From Crotalaria pallida (lineage: Eukaryota; Streptophyta; Magnoliopsida; Fabales; Fabaceae), in assembly GCA_037953625.1 (NCBI GenBank), contig CM075656.1, positions 88,865,001-88,929,000 on the forward strand: a stretch of 64,000 nucleotides of DNA, read 5' to 3'. Position 1 is the first letter of the stretch. The number at the start of each line of letters is the position of its first letter. This document shows positions 36,836-48,105 of the stretch, piece after piece. The position numbers and the translations under genes were made by a program. Below the pieces are notes generated by a model. That model was not told the DNA's origin and did not search any database. It worked only from the letters and a program-made list of their open reading frames with translations.

Positions 36836-36977
36836 AGAATTTGACCCCAAAATTGAACTTTTGCACCCATTTGGGGAAACTAGAAAAATTCCCCCCAACT
36901 CTGTAGCAGCCCACGCGCCTGGGGCGCACGAGGTCTGTACCACAATTTTATTTTTTTATTTTTTTTTACAAAACTAC

Positions 36978-37985
36978 CTAAGAATTGAAACCTACACTAC
37001 TGCTTATGTACAAAACAAATCCACCAGGGTCCCAAATTCTATGGGTTAAATCCCATGTGATGCAACAATAATGAGTTATGCCCACATCCCATGGGGAAGA
37101 CCTTGGGTGATCTTTTCTTCCATCATCCATCATGAAGTTGTTAACTCCATTAGTCAGGAAGATTACTTTCTCATGCTTCCCATTGCCTAATAATGATTCA
37201 GATTGTTCTAGATATTTTTCATGAAAGTACTTAGGCTGAATATAATAGAAAAATTCTGAATCACCCAAGCATGAACTAGATTTAATTAAATTCTCTATAA
37301 CAACAAATTCCTCATGCAAGGGTGGTTCAATTTTTTCTACAATTTTCAAACCTTCTATTTTTATTTTTCGATCCTCTTCCTCAAAACTATCATGCACAAT
37401 TTCTTTTTCAGATTTTTGCTCCTCCAGAGGGATTTGATCATTGGTCACATCCATTACCACAACCTCTTCCTCTTTTTTAGGAGAATCAAAAATTGTTGAT
37501 AATGCTTGTGACTCCTCATATAAATATTTTGAAATTTGCTCAAGTGCTATTTCTATGTTCTCAAAACTTTTTCTGTTTTCTTCATTTATAAAATTAATTT
37601 CTTGAACACTACTACTAACTTTTTGAGCTAATTTCTCTTGGTTAATTTCCCATGACTCTTTCTCCACAGGGGAGGGAATTGGCTCAACACAAGGGAATCT
37701 AAAATTATTTTTGCGATCATTAGCAAAATCCTCAGCTTTTTGAGCCAATCTCTCTAGAGCTATTTCCATTGGGGTTTTACTAGGAGGGGGAGGCTCCACA
37801 TGAGAAAATTGAGAATAATATCTTTCCTTTTTCATATCATTAATCTGTTGATTCATTATCTCTATATCTATTTCTCATTGGGCCTTCCTAGGAGTTATAT
37901 TTTGTGCAACACAGTGTGGAGGATAAGGATAATATGGAATAAATCTATCACAATCTGAATCACTATTACAACTATAGTTATACAT
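36978..37985 (-). pseudogene. Gag-like WDPG-family protein of non-autonomous element 2
   Basis: The likely start is the ATG at 37983-37985 (MYNYSCNSDSDC), 36 codons before an in-frame TGA at 37875-37877. The longest intact stretch is 292 residues from the methionine at 37856. It is acidic and lysine-rich with repeated ALERLAQKAEDF and NQEKLAQKV words (amphipathic, possibly coiled coil). The C-terminus carries WDVGITHYCCITW then RIWDPGGFVLY, nearly the same as in element 1 at about 9975-10065. There is no zinc knuckle, protease or polymerase motif. Conservation of the C-terminal block between two diverged elements suggests the protein or its RNA matters for mobility. The role is not known to me. 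Confidence 0.7.
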
Positions 37986-38050
37986 GAGAAAGTACAAATT
38001 ACACAAATAATTACAAAAAGTACCGAAAAGAAATTAGAATCGAATTTCAA

Positions 38051-38068
38051 TCCCCGGCAACAGCGCCA
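38051..38068 (-). other. Primer binding site, tRNA-Asp (one mismatch)
   Basis: Minus-strand TGGCGCTGTTGCCGGGGA differs by one base from the site in element 1, 6 bases from the LTR edge. Confidence 0.85.
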
Positions 38069-38074
38069 AAAACT

Positions 38075-39476
38075 TGTTGATATACTAGCAAGAGGACTAG
38101 GTCAGCAAGTAATATAGTCTGGAAGACCGAATATCGTCCCACAGAGATCGAAGTTGTTTCTAATAACTTTTCACCAATTCGTAATTATTAGTGCAACTTG
38201 TTATTGAATTTAAGAAGGAGAAGAAGAATAATAATAAAAGAATAAAGAAGATTGAGGAGATAAGATGTATAGAAAGCAATAGAAAAAGGTTAGGAACTTG
38301 GTTTCGTTGTATGATTCACTTATTTTAACTATGATTTATATTTTCCTTTAATTATCCTTCAATTCATGGACTATTCCTCTCCAATAGCAATAGTTAGACG
38401 TCTCTAACATTACCCTTATTTTCTATATATTTAATCCTTGATCCCTCAACAAATTACAATATAAGAAAATATCTATTCAGCACAAGGGAATTAAAAAGCC
38501 ATATAATCATCCAATTATATCCCTATATTTTGGACTGATTATACCATTAATTGCATGGCCTATTCAAAATCCCAACTCCCGTTGCGAATTAAGAAATCCA
38601 AAACATAAATTGTGCGGGTTTATGTATAAAATAAAACTCAATTAATGCATGAATCAAAAACAGCAAAATACTAAATCATAAATTAAAATAAGTTACATCA
38701 TACAATTTACACCATGTTCCTAACAAGAGGTTTTAGTTACACATATAGAAATAAAGAAAACAGAAGCAAAGAGAAAACCTCATATCATAGACAATACAGG
38801 TTAACTCTCCAAGAGACCTTCAATCCTTGTGCCTTGCCTCCTTGCTCTCAATAGATGTTACTAACCTCTCTCTCTAATCCTAATTGAATTCTATGATCTC
38901 AAAACCTACTGAAAACTATTTACAAATCCTCTATTTAAAGAGTAAAACAAATCCTAAAATAAATCTTAATTAAATCTAATAGATAAGGTCCATGTTTATC
39001 TTCTAATCTCTGACCAAATCTAAGATATGAAGCCAAATTAGACTTTTCTTCTTCTATTTTGTTCAGAATCTGGTCAATTGGGCCTCAAACAGGTACGCGC
39101 GCCCCAGGCGCACGCGACCTCGCGCCCCAGGCGCGCAAACTCTGATAATTGTTCTTTTCTTCACACACGCGCCTCAGGCGCACCCGTTCCCGCGCCTCAG
39201 GCGCGTGGGACCTACTTTGGCTCCGTTTTGCTCCGTTCTTTTTCCATTTGCAAGATCTTTTCGTCCTCTTTTCAGGTCCATAAATATTTTATCCATTTAA
39301 GCTCTAAAAAGTACCTGAAACACTAACAAACAGATCAAAACGCTCAAAGGATCCTAAACTACTAAAAATAATTAAAATCTAATAAAAAGTCCTAAATTTG
39401 CTAGAGAAACAAGCCAAATACATAGTATAAGGGAGTCAAATCAATGCTCAAATCTATATATATTGGACCCAAATCA
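38075..39476 (-). repeat. 5' LTR of non-autonomous element 2
   Basis: Near-identical to 33483-34885, with the same four GC-rich palindromic words at about 39093-39208. Confidence 0.92.
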
Positions 39477-39481
39477 CCTAT

Positions 39482-39597
39482 CGCATGTAGCTTAGGATGC
39501 CGATCTCGGCCTATCAGCATAAGTGGGCGAGTAAAGTGATCTCGTGTAGATAGGGTCCGATACCCCGTGATCTCGGCTAGGGGTTTAGTCCACCACA
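39482..39597 (-). repeat. Gypsy 3' LTR, second part
   Basis: Continues the LTR after the nested insertion up to CCACCACA. It has 5 extra bases (GCTTA-type insertion near 39490) compared with 49074-49183. The purine tract GATTGGGGGC (minus) follows at about 39601-39612. Confidence 0.88.
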
Positions 39598-40374
39598 TAA
39601 GCCCCCAATCTCGGTAAGACTGTAGAAGTCTTACGACGAGTTCGGAAGTGGAAGGTCCATTGGAAGTGCTAGAGTGGTTGACAGCTGTTGTTCTCAATCC
39701 ACGCTATCACTTCGGATTTGACTCCTTTCTTTTCGCCTGCTCAGATTGACGTTTGGGGCTCTGTCGTTAAAACACGCGTCACCTCTTTCGTGTGCCAACG
39801 CTTAGCCCTTGCTATTGTGTGGCTCGAGACAAACCCATTCGTTAGTTTTGGGACACGCGTCAGGTTTTTACTGGTTGCTTTATGGGTTGCTTGTTTTGGG
39901 CCAAACCCACTTTTTAGGCCCATCAATTCAAAACGAGAGGGAAATTGAGGCTGTTTACTTCTCTCTCTCTTCCATTTTCCACCCCACTTCGTTTTCAACC
40001 CAACCGCTTCACATTCCTCTTCTAAAACTGCATCTTCCTTCCAAACATTCATCTTCCAAAACTCCCACTCTCTCTCTTGCTCTTTCTTCTACTCACCTCT
40101 TCCCTTTCCGTTGCATGTGAGAAAAAGCTTCTCTACTCTTTACTGTTCATCACCATCTGCAATTTCTCCTCTTCAACGAGTCATCCTTCTTCTCACAATC
40201 TCTTATTATCGCAGGTACATTACTGTTCTCCCTCTACTTCTATTTCTTCATTTTTCTCTGTCATTCGCTGTCTGGGGTCGTTGGGTATGGGGTATTCCTT
40301 TTAAGTTTCTGCTTTTTGGGTCTTATCTTTCTGGGTTTCTGCGTTCTGAATTTTCTGGGGTGTTCATAGCAGCC
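39598..40374 (+). promoter_or_regulatory. Region upstream of the antisense frame of the gypsy element
   Basis: A CT-rich stretch (39958-40090, TTCTCTCTCTCTTCC) looks like a plant 5' leader. GCAG followed by GTACATT at about 40211-40220 and TTCATAGCAG just before the ATG at 40375 would make a leader intron of roughly 155 bases. Both calls are inference; no TATA box stands out. Confidence 0.35.
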
Positions 40375-42188
40375 ATGAGTGGGGAGTGGTACAAGAAATG
40401 GTGTGGGGTGGTTGACCTTGGTACCAGTAGCGATGATGATAGTGAGGATGGTTCCTCCTCATCCATCGATTCTGTTGAAATTGTCCCCTACCCTCGTCCC
40501 CGTAGCATTTATCTTAGGAAACACGAGGCAGTGGTGGAGGATGCTGAACCTCTTGACTCCTATTATCCCATGACCATAACTGAGAGAAGAGAGAACATCG
40601 GGCTGTATGTTGATGCCGAAATTAGGGCCGGCGAGGAAAGAGCTGACTATGAGCGGATGTTGAGTAACGAACAACAAAAAAGGGTTTGGGGGAGAGGGTT
40701 GGAATTGGAAGAAGGGAGGTGCTCACCACTCGGTACCACAGCTCGGGGTTTTCGGGGGGGGGGGGGGTTACTTTTTGTTACCCATAAGTTTAATGTCGAG
40801 CTCCCCTCTTCTTCTTCAGGTGTAATGGCTCCAAGGAGAGTGGTGCAAAATCCAGCGGCCTATCCCGCACCGTCAGATGCTGACCTATACCCCTGGGTGG
40901 ATCGCGAGGTATTGGGGACCCGATCAAGGATGGATACCGAGGAGAGCGTCAACTTGGTCCGGCAGTTTATACTCCCTTGTCCCGAGGATAGACCCGGAAC
41001 TTCATACGAAGTCTCGCCTTGCACGGAGAACGAACGGGTTTGCTCGGTTACCGACAATAATAGCTTCTATGTATACGAAGACATGGTTGTTACTCTCGGT
41101 CTTCGTTTACCGTCCATGGCTCTGGAGATGCAGGTTCTAAACATTCTCGGGGTGGCTCCCACCCAACTACACCCTAATGCTTGGGCCTTTCTGAGAGCGT
41201 TCGAGAGGTACTGCCGAGCTAAAGCGTTATTGTGTACGGCCAAAGTATTCTTTTGGCTTTTTAAACCACACGTGACCGTGAAGGAAGCCGGACTTTCCGG
41301 TAAACTATGGGTCTCGGTGAAGAGTCGATCTTATTACAGCTTGTTTGCAAAATTTTCTGAGTCATGGAAGAACTTCAAACCAAGATTCTTCAAATACAAG
41401 TATGTCGGTACAGGTCGGCCCTGGTTTCGTACTGAGGATGGTCCAAAATTTCCGCTTCAATGGACGACCGAGTTCTATACTCGCCATGCTACTCCGCGTA
41501 ACTGGACTTCGGATCCTCTTTCCCCGGATGAATTATTAACCACCCAACATTTTTTCAATGAGTACAAGGCAAGGGGATTAGTTCAACTTGAAATCCGGTG
41601 TATCATAAGTTGCGCCGAGGAGTCGGTGTCTGCCGAAATCGGTAATGACCAACTAGGTTTTTTTTTAACTTGCTTTGTTTCTTGCTTCTTGTAGTGAATT
41701 ATTGGAAGGAGATCGAGGAGATCGATCTTGAGGTTTTGGCCGAGCAAAGGATAAAAGTGAAGCCGAAACTGACCTCGGTTTGCGAAACGACCTCGGAGGA
41801 CACTGCGAGCACTGGTGAGGATATGGCAAGCAAAGCCGAAAGAATGCTCTCCGTTGCGGCTATGCGGAAAAGAAAAAGGCCTGAAGCCACTGGAACTCCA
41901 CCTCGGCCCACACCTCCCGTTATCAACCTTTCGGAAACTTCAAGCGAAATTGCGACTCCGGACACCGAGGTTAAAAACCCAACTCCTACCCGCGTCGAGA
42001 CAACGACCTCGGATGAGGCGATGGCTATCCGAGCGACCTTTAGTGAGCCACTGGACATAGGGAAGATGGCTATCCGAGTGACCTTTAGGGAGCCACTGAC
42101 CCGTGATGATCTTCCTGATCCGCTGGCCGAGAAGGATGAGCCCGTTTTTGATCCTAACTCGGTTGTGCTCTCTGATATTGAAGAATGA
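40375..42188 (+). CDS. Antisense ORF of the Tat-like gypsy element ('putative gypsy type transposon' family)
   Basis: Coded on the strand opposite gag-pol. The start is placed at MSGEWYKKWCG (40375), because the open frame further upstream is low-complexity leader translation. Exon 1 runs to 41641; a 53-base intron (GTAATG...TTGTAG, 41642-41694) leads to exon 2 (41695-42188) with matching phase. An acidic Ser-rich stretch (DDDSEDGSSSS) follows the start. The core around residues 260-400 (LGLRLPSMALEMQVLNILG, QLHPNAWAFLRAFE, VFFWLFKPH, WKNFKPRFFKYK) fits the Pfam family 'putative gypsy type transposon' (PF04195). The C-terminus is Thr/Pro/Glu-rich with a basic RKRKRP patch. A run of about 13 G at 40757-40769 lies in the frame. 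The function of such frames is unknown; the protein is still open although gag-pol is broken. Confidence 0.7.
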
Positions 42189-42808
42189 GCGTAAGCCCCT
42201 TATGCTAGGCAGCTGTCATAATTTATGTTGAACTGATTTCTGCTTTATAACTTATGTTTTTGCTCGTCTTTATCTATGAACAAGTTTATGCTTTAATGTA
42301 CTCATGTCTAAATTATGCACATCGTGTATCCTTTTATGCAACTGTTTAATGTCCTGTTATGTATCTGTTTAATGCGATGGGAGTCTCGGTCCAAGCACTT
42401 GAGCCAAAGTGTGGACCTCGTCCCCTGACTGTGCTAGGAACCCAAAGGGTGAGCCTGTTAGAGTTAGGTGCTCCCTGTACCTTAGGAAAATTTATAAGCT
42501 TTCCTCTGAAAAGAGGTGCTGTATATAAATCGCACAGTCCCATTTAGATGGCTAGCCAAAAATGGAAAGGCATGTACATGGCGCATGTTTAAGATGTAGA
42601 AAACGAAAGCGATTGAAACTGCGAAATGTACTATTTATTGAAATTGAAATGTTGTTAGTACATGGTCATGCAGCATTATTCAAAGTCTGAAAATAATTAA
42701 CTGAAACTTAAAGCAAATAAAGCCTAAGATAAAATATAAGAGTTCTGAGCAAAACAATTATCAAAATAAAACATAGAGAAAGAACTGATGGCCGATCATG
42801 CCGATCTT
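42189..42808. other. Spacer of the gypsy element between the antisense frame and integrase
   Basis: No coding signal is recognised. The two transcription units converge here, so their 3' ends probably lie in this stretch. Confidence 0.5.
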
Positions 42809-43665
42809 TCAACTGAAATAAGCTCTGAGTTTCGTCGCGTTCCAGCTGTTTCTGATCTCGGCACCGCCGAGGGTTTCCAGTCTGTAGGCTCCTGAGCCTG
42901 TTTTGGATACAACCCTGTACGGCCCTTCCCAATTTTGAGCGAATATTCTTTCTCTAGCGTTCTTCAAACCGATGTCGGCACGGCGTAAGACCAGATCCCC
43001 GATCTCGAATGATCTCGGGGTCACTACTCTGTTATACTGTTTCGCCTGCCTCTCCTTAGCTTTCTTTTCTAACTCTGCAGCTTTGTCTCGGATTTCCTCA
43101 CTCAAAATTAAGTCTTCCCTTAGCAACGCGTTGTTAGTTTCCTCAGGTCTGTCAAGCACGCGGAAGGTTGGAACTCGGCGCTCTATAGGAATCACCACAT
43201 CGCAACCATAAGTGAGTCTGAACGGCGTTTCGCCTGTTGAGCTTTGTACCATCGTCCTCAAGGACCAGAGGATCTCAGGTAACAAGTCGGCCCAGGCTCC
43301 CTCAGCTGCCAGTAACCTTTTCTTCAAATCGGAGAGGATGACTTTGTTTGCAAACTCGGCCTGTCCATTGGATTGTGGGTGTTCAACCGAGGAAAAGTGA
43401 TGAGAGATGTGCAAATGTTCTGCTAAAGCCTGGAAAATATCCGCCGTGAATTGGGTTCTGTTATCAGTTACGATCGAATGCGGGACGCCGAAACGAGCAA
43501 TCACGTTCTTGAAAAAGAATTTTTGAATTTTCAGGACGAGATGGTGGCTAGTGCCTCTGCTTCAACCCACTTGGTGAAGTATTCAACAACGACCACCACG
43601 TATATGAGCTGTCCTGGGGCTTTTGGGAACTTACCCATAATATCCATACCCCACATGTAGAACGG
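42809..43665 (-). pseudogene. Gypsy integrase core and C-terminus (broken)
   Basis: Reading right to left, GMDIMGKFPK and EYFTKWVEAEAL (first catalytic Asp region, 43540-43660) are in one frame. A one-base shift near 43520-43535 leads into the open frame 42809-43504, with IVTDNRTQF (second Asp) and QSNGQAE (catalytic Glu), giving the D,D-35-E set of retroviral-type integrases. The end contains the GPYRVV and GAYRLETLGG stretch usual in Tat-like integrase tails. TDNRTQF has Arg where Gly is normal. A stop (43663-43665) separates it from the zinc-binding part. Confidence 0.85.
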
Positions 43666-44346
43666 TCATGGCGAAGCTAAAGAGTGCAACTCCTCCGGAG
43701 GTCGGCGGTATATGTCGCTGTGATGTTGGCACTGTGGGCAGCGACGGACATGATCTATGCAGTCAGTCATCAAAGTCGGCCAGTAATAGCCTGCACGGAG
43801 GATCTTTCTGGCCAAAGACTTCCCTCCCAAATGGTGACTAGCAATTCCGCCGTGGACCTCGTTCAGAACCATCTCGGCCTCTTCTTTGCCGAGGCACCGA
43901 AGCAAAGGTGATACAGCCCCTCTTCTGTACAAGATATTCCCCATCAGTACGTAGTGAGCTGCCTTCTTCACAAGTTTTTTGGCTTCCAGTTGGTCAGAGG
44001 GAAGCACACCATGTTGCAGGAAAGACCTGATGGGGGTCATCCATTCAGGTGAGATGGAGATGGCCAAGACAACACTGGGCCCAGATATTTCTTCCTGTAT
44101 GACGCTTTTATTGCTTCCAGCGCCCTTCGTGCTTGCTAATTTGGAAAGGACGTCTGCCCTTTCATTCGAACACCTGGGAATATGAGATATTGAGAAACGG
44201 GAAAAACCCGATGCCAACTCCTTCACTTTCTTCAAGTACTTCTTCAAAATTGGCTCTTTAGCCTGATATTGCCCGGAAATCTGCGAGACCACTAGCTGTG
44301 AATCGCTGAGGATCTGAACTTCATCTGCTCCGAGCTCCTTCGCTGT
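43666..44346 (-). pseudogene. Gypsy second RNase H end and integrase zinc finger
   Basis: The open frame continues the frame of the polymerase after the TGA at 44347-44349. SDSQLVVSQISGQY and RCSNERADVLSKLA belong to a second, archaeal-type RNase H. Then EVHGG...HH...CIDHVRRCPQC is the HHCC zinc-binding N-terminus of integrase (last ~60 residues). It ends at a TGA at 43663-43665. Confidence 0.85.
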
Positions 44347-45981
44347 TCAGAGGCCAGCTATCACAGCTTCGTACTCAGCTTGATTATTGGAAGTAGTGAA
44401 CTCGAACTTCAGGGAGTATTCAATACTAACGCCTTCCGAGTTCTCCACTATCACACCTACCCCTGCTCCCTTCTTGTTGCTGGAGCCGTCTACATAAATC
44501 TTCCAAACGGCCGAGTTCGAGCGTTCATTTAACTCGGTAAACTTGGAGATAAAATCGGCTAGAGCTTGGGATTTGATAGCTCTCCTCGGCTCGTATGAAA
44601 TGTCGAACTCGAAAAGCTCGACAGACCAAGCCATCATCCTTCCTGCTAAGTCTGGTTTTTGTAGGATTTGTCTGATTGGCTGAGCAGTTCTTACCTCGAT
44701 CGGATGACTTTGAAAGTACTGTCGGAGCTGTCTCGCCGACAAGACCAAACAAAAAGCGCACTTTTCGATCTTCGAGTATCTGATTTCGGGACCCTGAAGA
44801 GCTCGGCTAACAAAGTAAACTGGAAATTCCTGCTTGGCCTCCTCCCTAACCAGGGCCGAGCTGATGGCCAAATCTCCTACCGAAAGGTACAAAACGAGCT
44901 TTTCTCCAGGTTGTGGGCTAGACAAAATTGGGGAAGCAGACAGGAAATCTTTGATTGCGGAGAAGGCTATTTCACACTTCTCGTCCCAAACAAAATCGAC
45001 GTTCTTTTTCAACAATTGGTACCAAGGAAGTGCTTTCTTTGCGGCTTGGGGTAGGAAGCGAGAAAGTGCGGCTAGTCGGCCGGTTAACTGTTGAACTTCT
45101 TTGAGATTCCTCGGGCTTCTCATTTCGAGAACAACCCTGCACTTGTCGGGATTCGCCTCAATCCCGCGCTTTGTCAACATGAAGCCGAAAAAAGCCCCGG
45201 CGGGGACTCCGAACGTGCACTTCTCCGGGTTTAGTCTCATGTTGTGCTTCCTCACTCGGGTCAGAACTGCTTCCAATTCTTGCACATGGTTGTTCCTTGA
45301 CTTGCTTTTGGCGATCATGTCGTCTATATACACTTCCATTATTGGTCCTATTAGCCCATCAAATACCTTGTTCATCATCCTTTGGTACGTTGCCCCAGCG
45401 TTCTTTAGACCGAAAGGCATGACTGTATAACAGTATGTGGCCTTCTCGGTGATAAAGGTTGTTTTCTCCTGATCGGGTGGATACATCGGTATTTGATTGT
45501 AACCCGAGTATGCATCCATGAAGGAAAAAAGCTGGTAACCTGCAGAATTGTCGACCAGCTGATCGATGATGGACAGCGGGTATTGGTCTTTCGGACACAC
45601 CTTGTTGAGGTCCGTGTAGTCCACACACATCCGCCATTTTCCATTAGACTTCTTTACCAACACTGTGTTTGACAGCCACTCAGAATACGAGACTTCTTTG
45701 ATAAAACCAGCTTCCAGCAGTTCCGACACCTTCTCCTGTATCGCTCGGGACTTCTCGGTACCTACCCTTCTTTTCCTCTGTGCCACGGGCTTAGCTTTGG
45801 GATCCACGCTAAGGCGGTGGCAAATGAAGTTCGGATCGATACCCGGCATGTAGGCCGAGGTCCACGCGAATAAGTCTTTGTTGCGACGCAAAAGCGCAAT
45901 TATTTCTTCTCGGATGGATGCTGGGATGTTGGTTCCGACTTGCACCGTTTTTAGATTGTCGGACGGATCTATTGACACCAT
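44347..45981 (-). pseudogene. Gypsy reverse transcriptase and RNase H domains
   Basis: 544 residues, the longest intact pol block. Reverse transcriptase: WRMCVDYTDLNK (about 116-127), FSFMDAYSGYNQI (152-164, catalytic Asp), MPFGLKNAGATYQ (188-200), VYIDDMIAKS (217-226, the catalytic Asp pair). The connected RNase H-like region (FVSRAL... about 390-440) has decayed: the usual TDH-type words are changed. A second RNase H begins at IYVDGSSNKKGAGVG (about 495) and NNQAEYEA. Two RNase H domains in a row mark the Tat lineage. The frame is bounded by TGA stops on both sides (45985-45987 and 44347-44349). Confidence 0.88.
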
Positions 45982-45984
45982 TTC

Positions 45985-48105
45985 TCAACCTCCCTGGGGC
46001 TGTGGCCTGAGGTCATCCGATTCGCTCCTGACATCCAACTCGGCCAGAAGAACTCTTCCCTTGGACATCGGTACCTGAGAAATCTTTTCCACTTCGCTCT
46101 TCTCCTTCCTGACTTTCCCGAGGCTAGCATTGTAACATAAACGAGCCTCTTCCTGCTCAGCCCTTATAGTGACTACCGTGTCGTCCTCCCCCACAAACTT
46201 CATTGCCAAGTGGATCGTGGAAACTACCGCCCCGAAAGCCTGGTTGCAAGTTCGACCCAGTATGGCATTATAGGCTGACGGACAGTCTACCACGAGGAAC
46301 TTGATGATCTCCGTTCTAGTGGCAGGCTGCCCACCCAGAGTCATCGGGAGCTTAATGACACCGAGGGGTCGTATCGAATCCCCTGTAAAACCGATCAAGT
46401 TCCCCTCAAACTCTTCCAAATCATCCAGACGAAACTTCATCCTAGAAAAAGCATGTAAAAAGAGGATGTCGGCAGAGCTGCCTTGATCGACGAAGACTCT
46501 GGCGACATCAAAGTTCCCAATTCTGGCTGAGATGACCGTTGGGTCATTGTGGTCTGGGAGGACCCCCTCCATATCCTTGTCCGAGAAACTGATTGGAATA
46601 TTCCGAGATGGCTTCTTCCGAATAGGACGATTATGGACTGCCAATACCTGGTTAACATATCTTTTCCGCTCGGACCGATGCTCACCTCCTCCCGCAAAGC
46701 CTCCAGAAATTGTTTGGATTGTGAAGTTCTTCGGTGACTTGTCGAGTTCGTCGATAGTGACAATATTTACCTGACCTCGGCTTTCCTGTTTCTTCTCTGG
46801 AGTGCATTCTCTTTTCCTCTTCCCCTTGTCGGGACTCGGGGTTCTTCTTTGAGGCCTTTTGTCCATCGCCTCTTTGATATATCGTTGAAGCTTTCCCTCG
46901 CGAATCAACTCCTCAATGGCGTCTCGGAGCCAAGTACATTGGTCTGTGTTGTGGCCGTAACCCTCGTGGAAATCACTGTACTTGTTCCTATTCACGTGTT
47001 TCTGATTCCTTAGATAGGGTGGCCTACTAACATTCCTTAGCTCGGTTTGCATTGTCTCCTTCCAGATCTGAGATCTAGGTGTATTGAGGGAAGTGTACGT
47101 GTTGTATTTCTGAGGAAGAGGTGGTGGAGGTGGGCGTCGTCCTTCTCTATCTTCTCTCCGAGGTCGACCTCGAGGATTTGAGCGTTCCTCCTGTACGAGG
47201 TCGCCTTGGTTACGGCCCAGTCTACTAGACTGACCTTTATCGAATTCCTCTAAGTTGATGAACTTGTTAGAGTGCTGCCGCAGCTCGGCCATATCTCGGG
47301 GTGGTTTCCCGATAAGGGCTTTCCTGAAGTCGCTTGGAGCCAATCCTTGTGTGAAGAGTAGAACTGCCACCCCTGGTTCGAGATTAGCGATCGAACTCGA
47401 TTCGTGGTGAAATCTATTGAGATAATCTCTCAGGGTTTCTCCTGGCTTCTGCGTCACCGTTGCCAGTGTGTGATCCGATTTGGGCTGGATACAACTGGCG
47501 GTGTATCTATTCAGGAATACCCTCTTCAACTCCGCCCAAGAATTAATCGAGTTCCGAGGTAGGGAAGCATACCACCTTAGAACCGGGGCTTTAAGGGTCA
47601 TAGAAAACGCTCTGCATTTCATCCGATCTCCGCCTCCATAAAAGTTCATCGCCCCTTCAAAGGATAGAATGTGATCATTGGGATCAGAGAGGCCGTCATA
47701 TCTCTGAATATTGTTGGGTCCTAGATAACCCTGTGGGGTCTCATACGCCATTATATAAGGAGTAAAGGGATGACCCGGGTGCTCTTGTTCGGGCTCCAGG
47801 TCAGGATTTAGTGGGGGAGGAGGAGGTAGGGAATCTTCTTCCCTCCTGAGAGAGTCATTGCTTCGTACAGACCGAGATGAACCTTGTCGTGTCGGAGCCA
47901 TTACCGGTGCTCGTTCGACCCTGCGTTCCGCGTTCTGTGCCGGAGCCGTTTGCGGTGCGCGTTCGGCCTCAAGTATTAAATTCTGTGTCGGAGCTAAGTT
48001 CACGGCTCGTTCAACCACAAGCTCCAAAATTTTGCGCCGGGGCCGGTTGCGGGGCTCGTTCGGCCATACGCGCCATGGACTGCTGCTGCAAATCGGCAAT
48101 GGCAC
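45985..48105 (-). pseudogene. Gypsy gag and aspartic protease
   Basis: 706 residues. The gag (retrotrans_gag) region is about 150-280 (ALKAP-like MTLKAPVLRWYASLP, WAELKRVFLNRY, ETLRDYLNRFHHES). A zinc-knuckle-like FHEGYGHNTDQC (about 385-396) has lost its first Cys. The protease domain follows with ARVFVDQGSSADILF (about 535-550), where DQGSS takes the place of the D-S/T-G active site, a variant seen in plant Tat-like annotation, and AILGRT further on. The frame ends at a TGA (45985-45987) immediately before the polymerase frame, in the same register. Confidence 0.85.

Larger units (their letters stand above)
33483..39476 (-). mobile_element. Non-autonomous LTR retrotransposon 2, nested in the gypsy LTR
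   Basis: LTRs 33483-34885 and 38075-39476 (1403 and 1402 bases, about 17 differences by eye, near 98.8% alike) begin TGTTGATATA and end AAATCA on the plus strand. The duplication CCTAT lies at 33478-33482 and 39477-39481. On the minus strand the primer site is at 38051-38068 and the purine tract at 34886-34900. The interior carries one protein frame and A-rich repeats but no pol genes. High LTR identity means a recent insertion, necessarily later than the gypsy host element. Confidence 0.92.
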
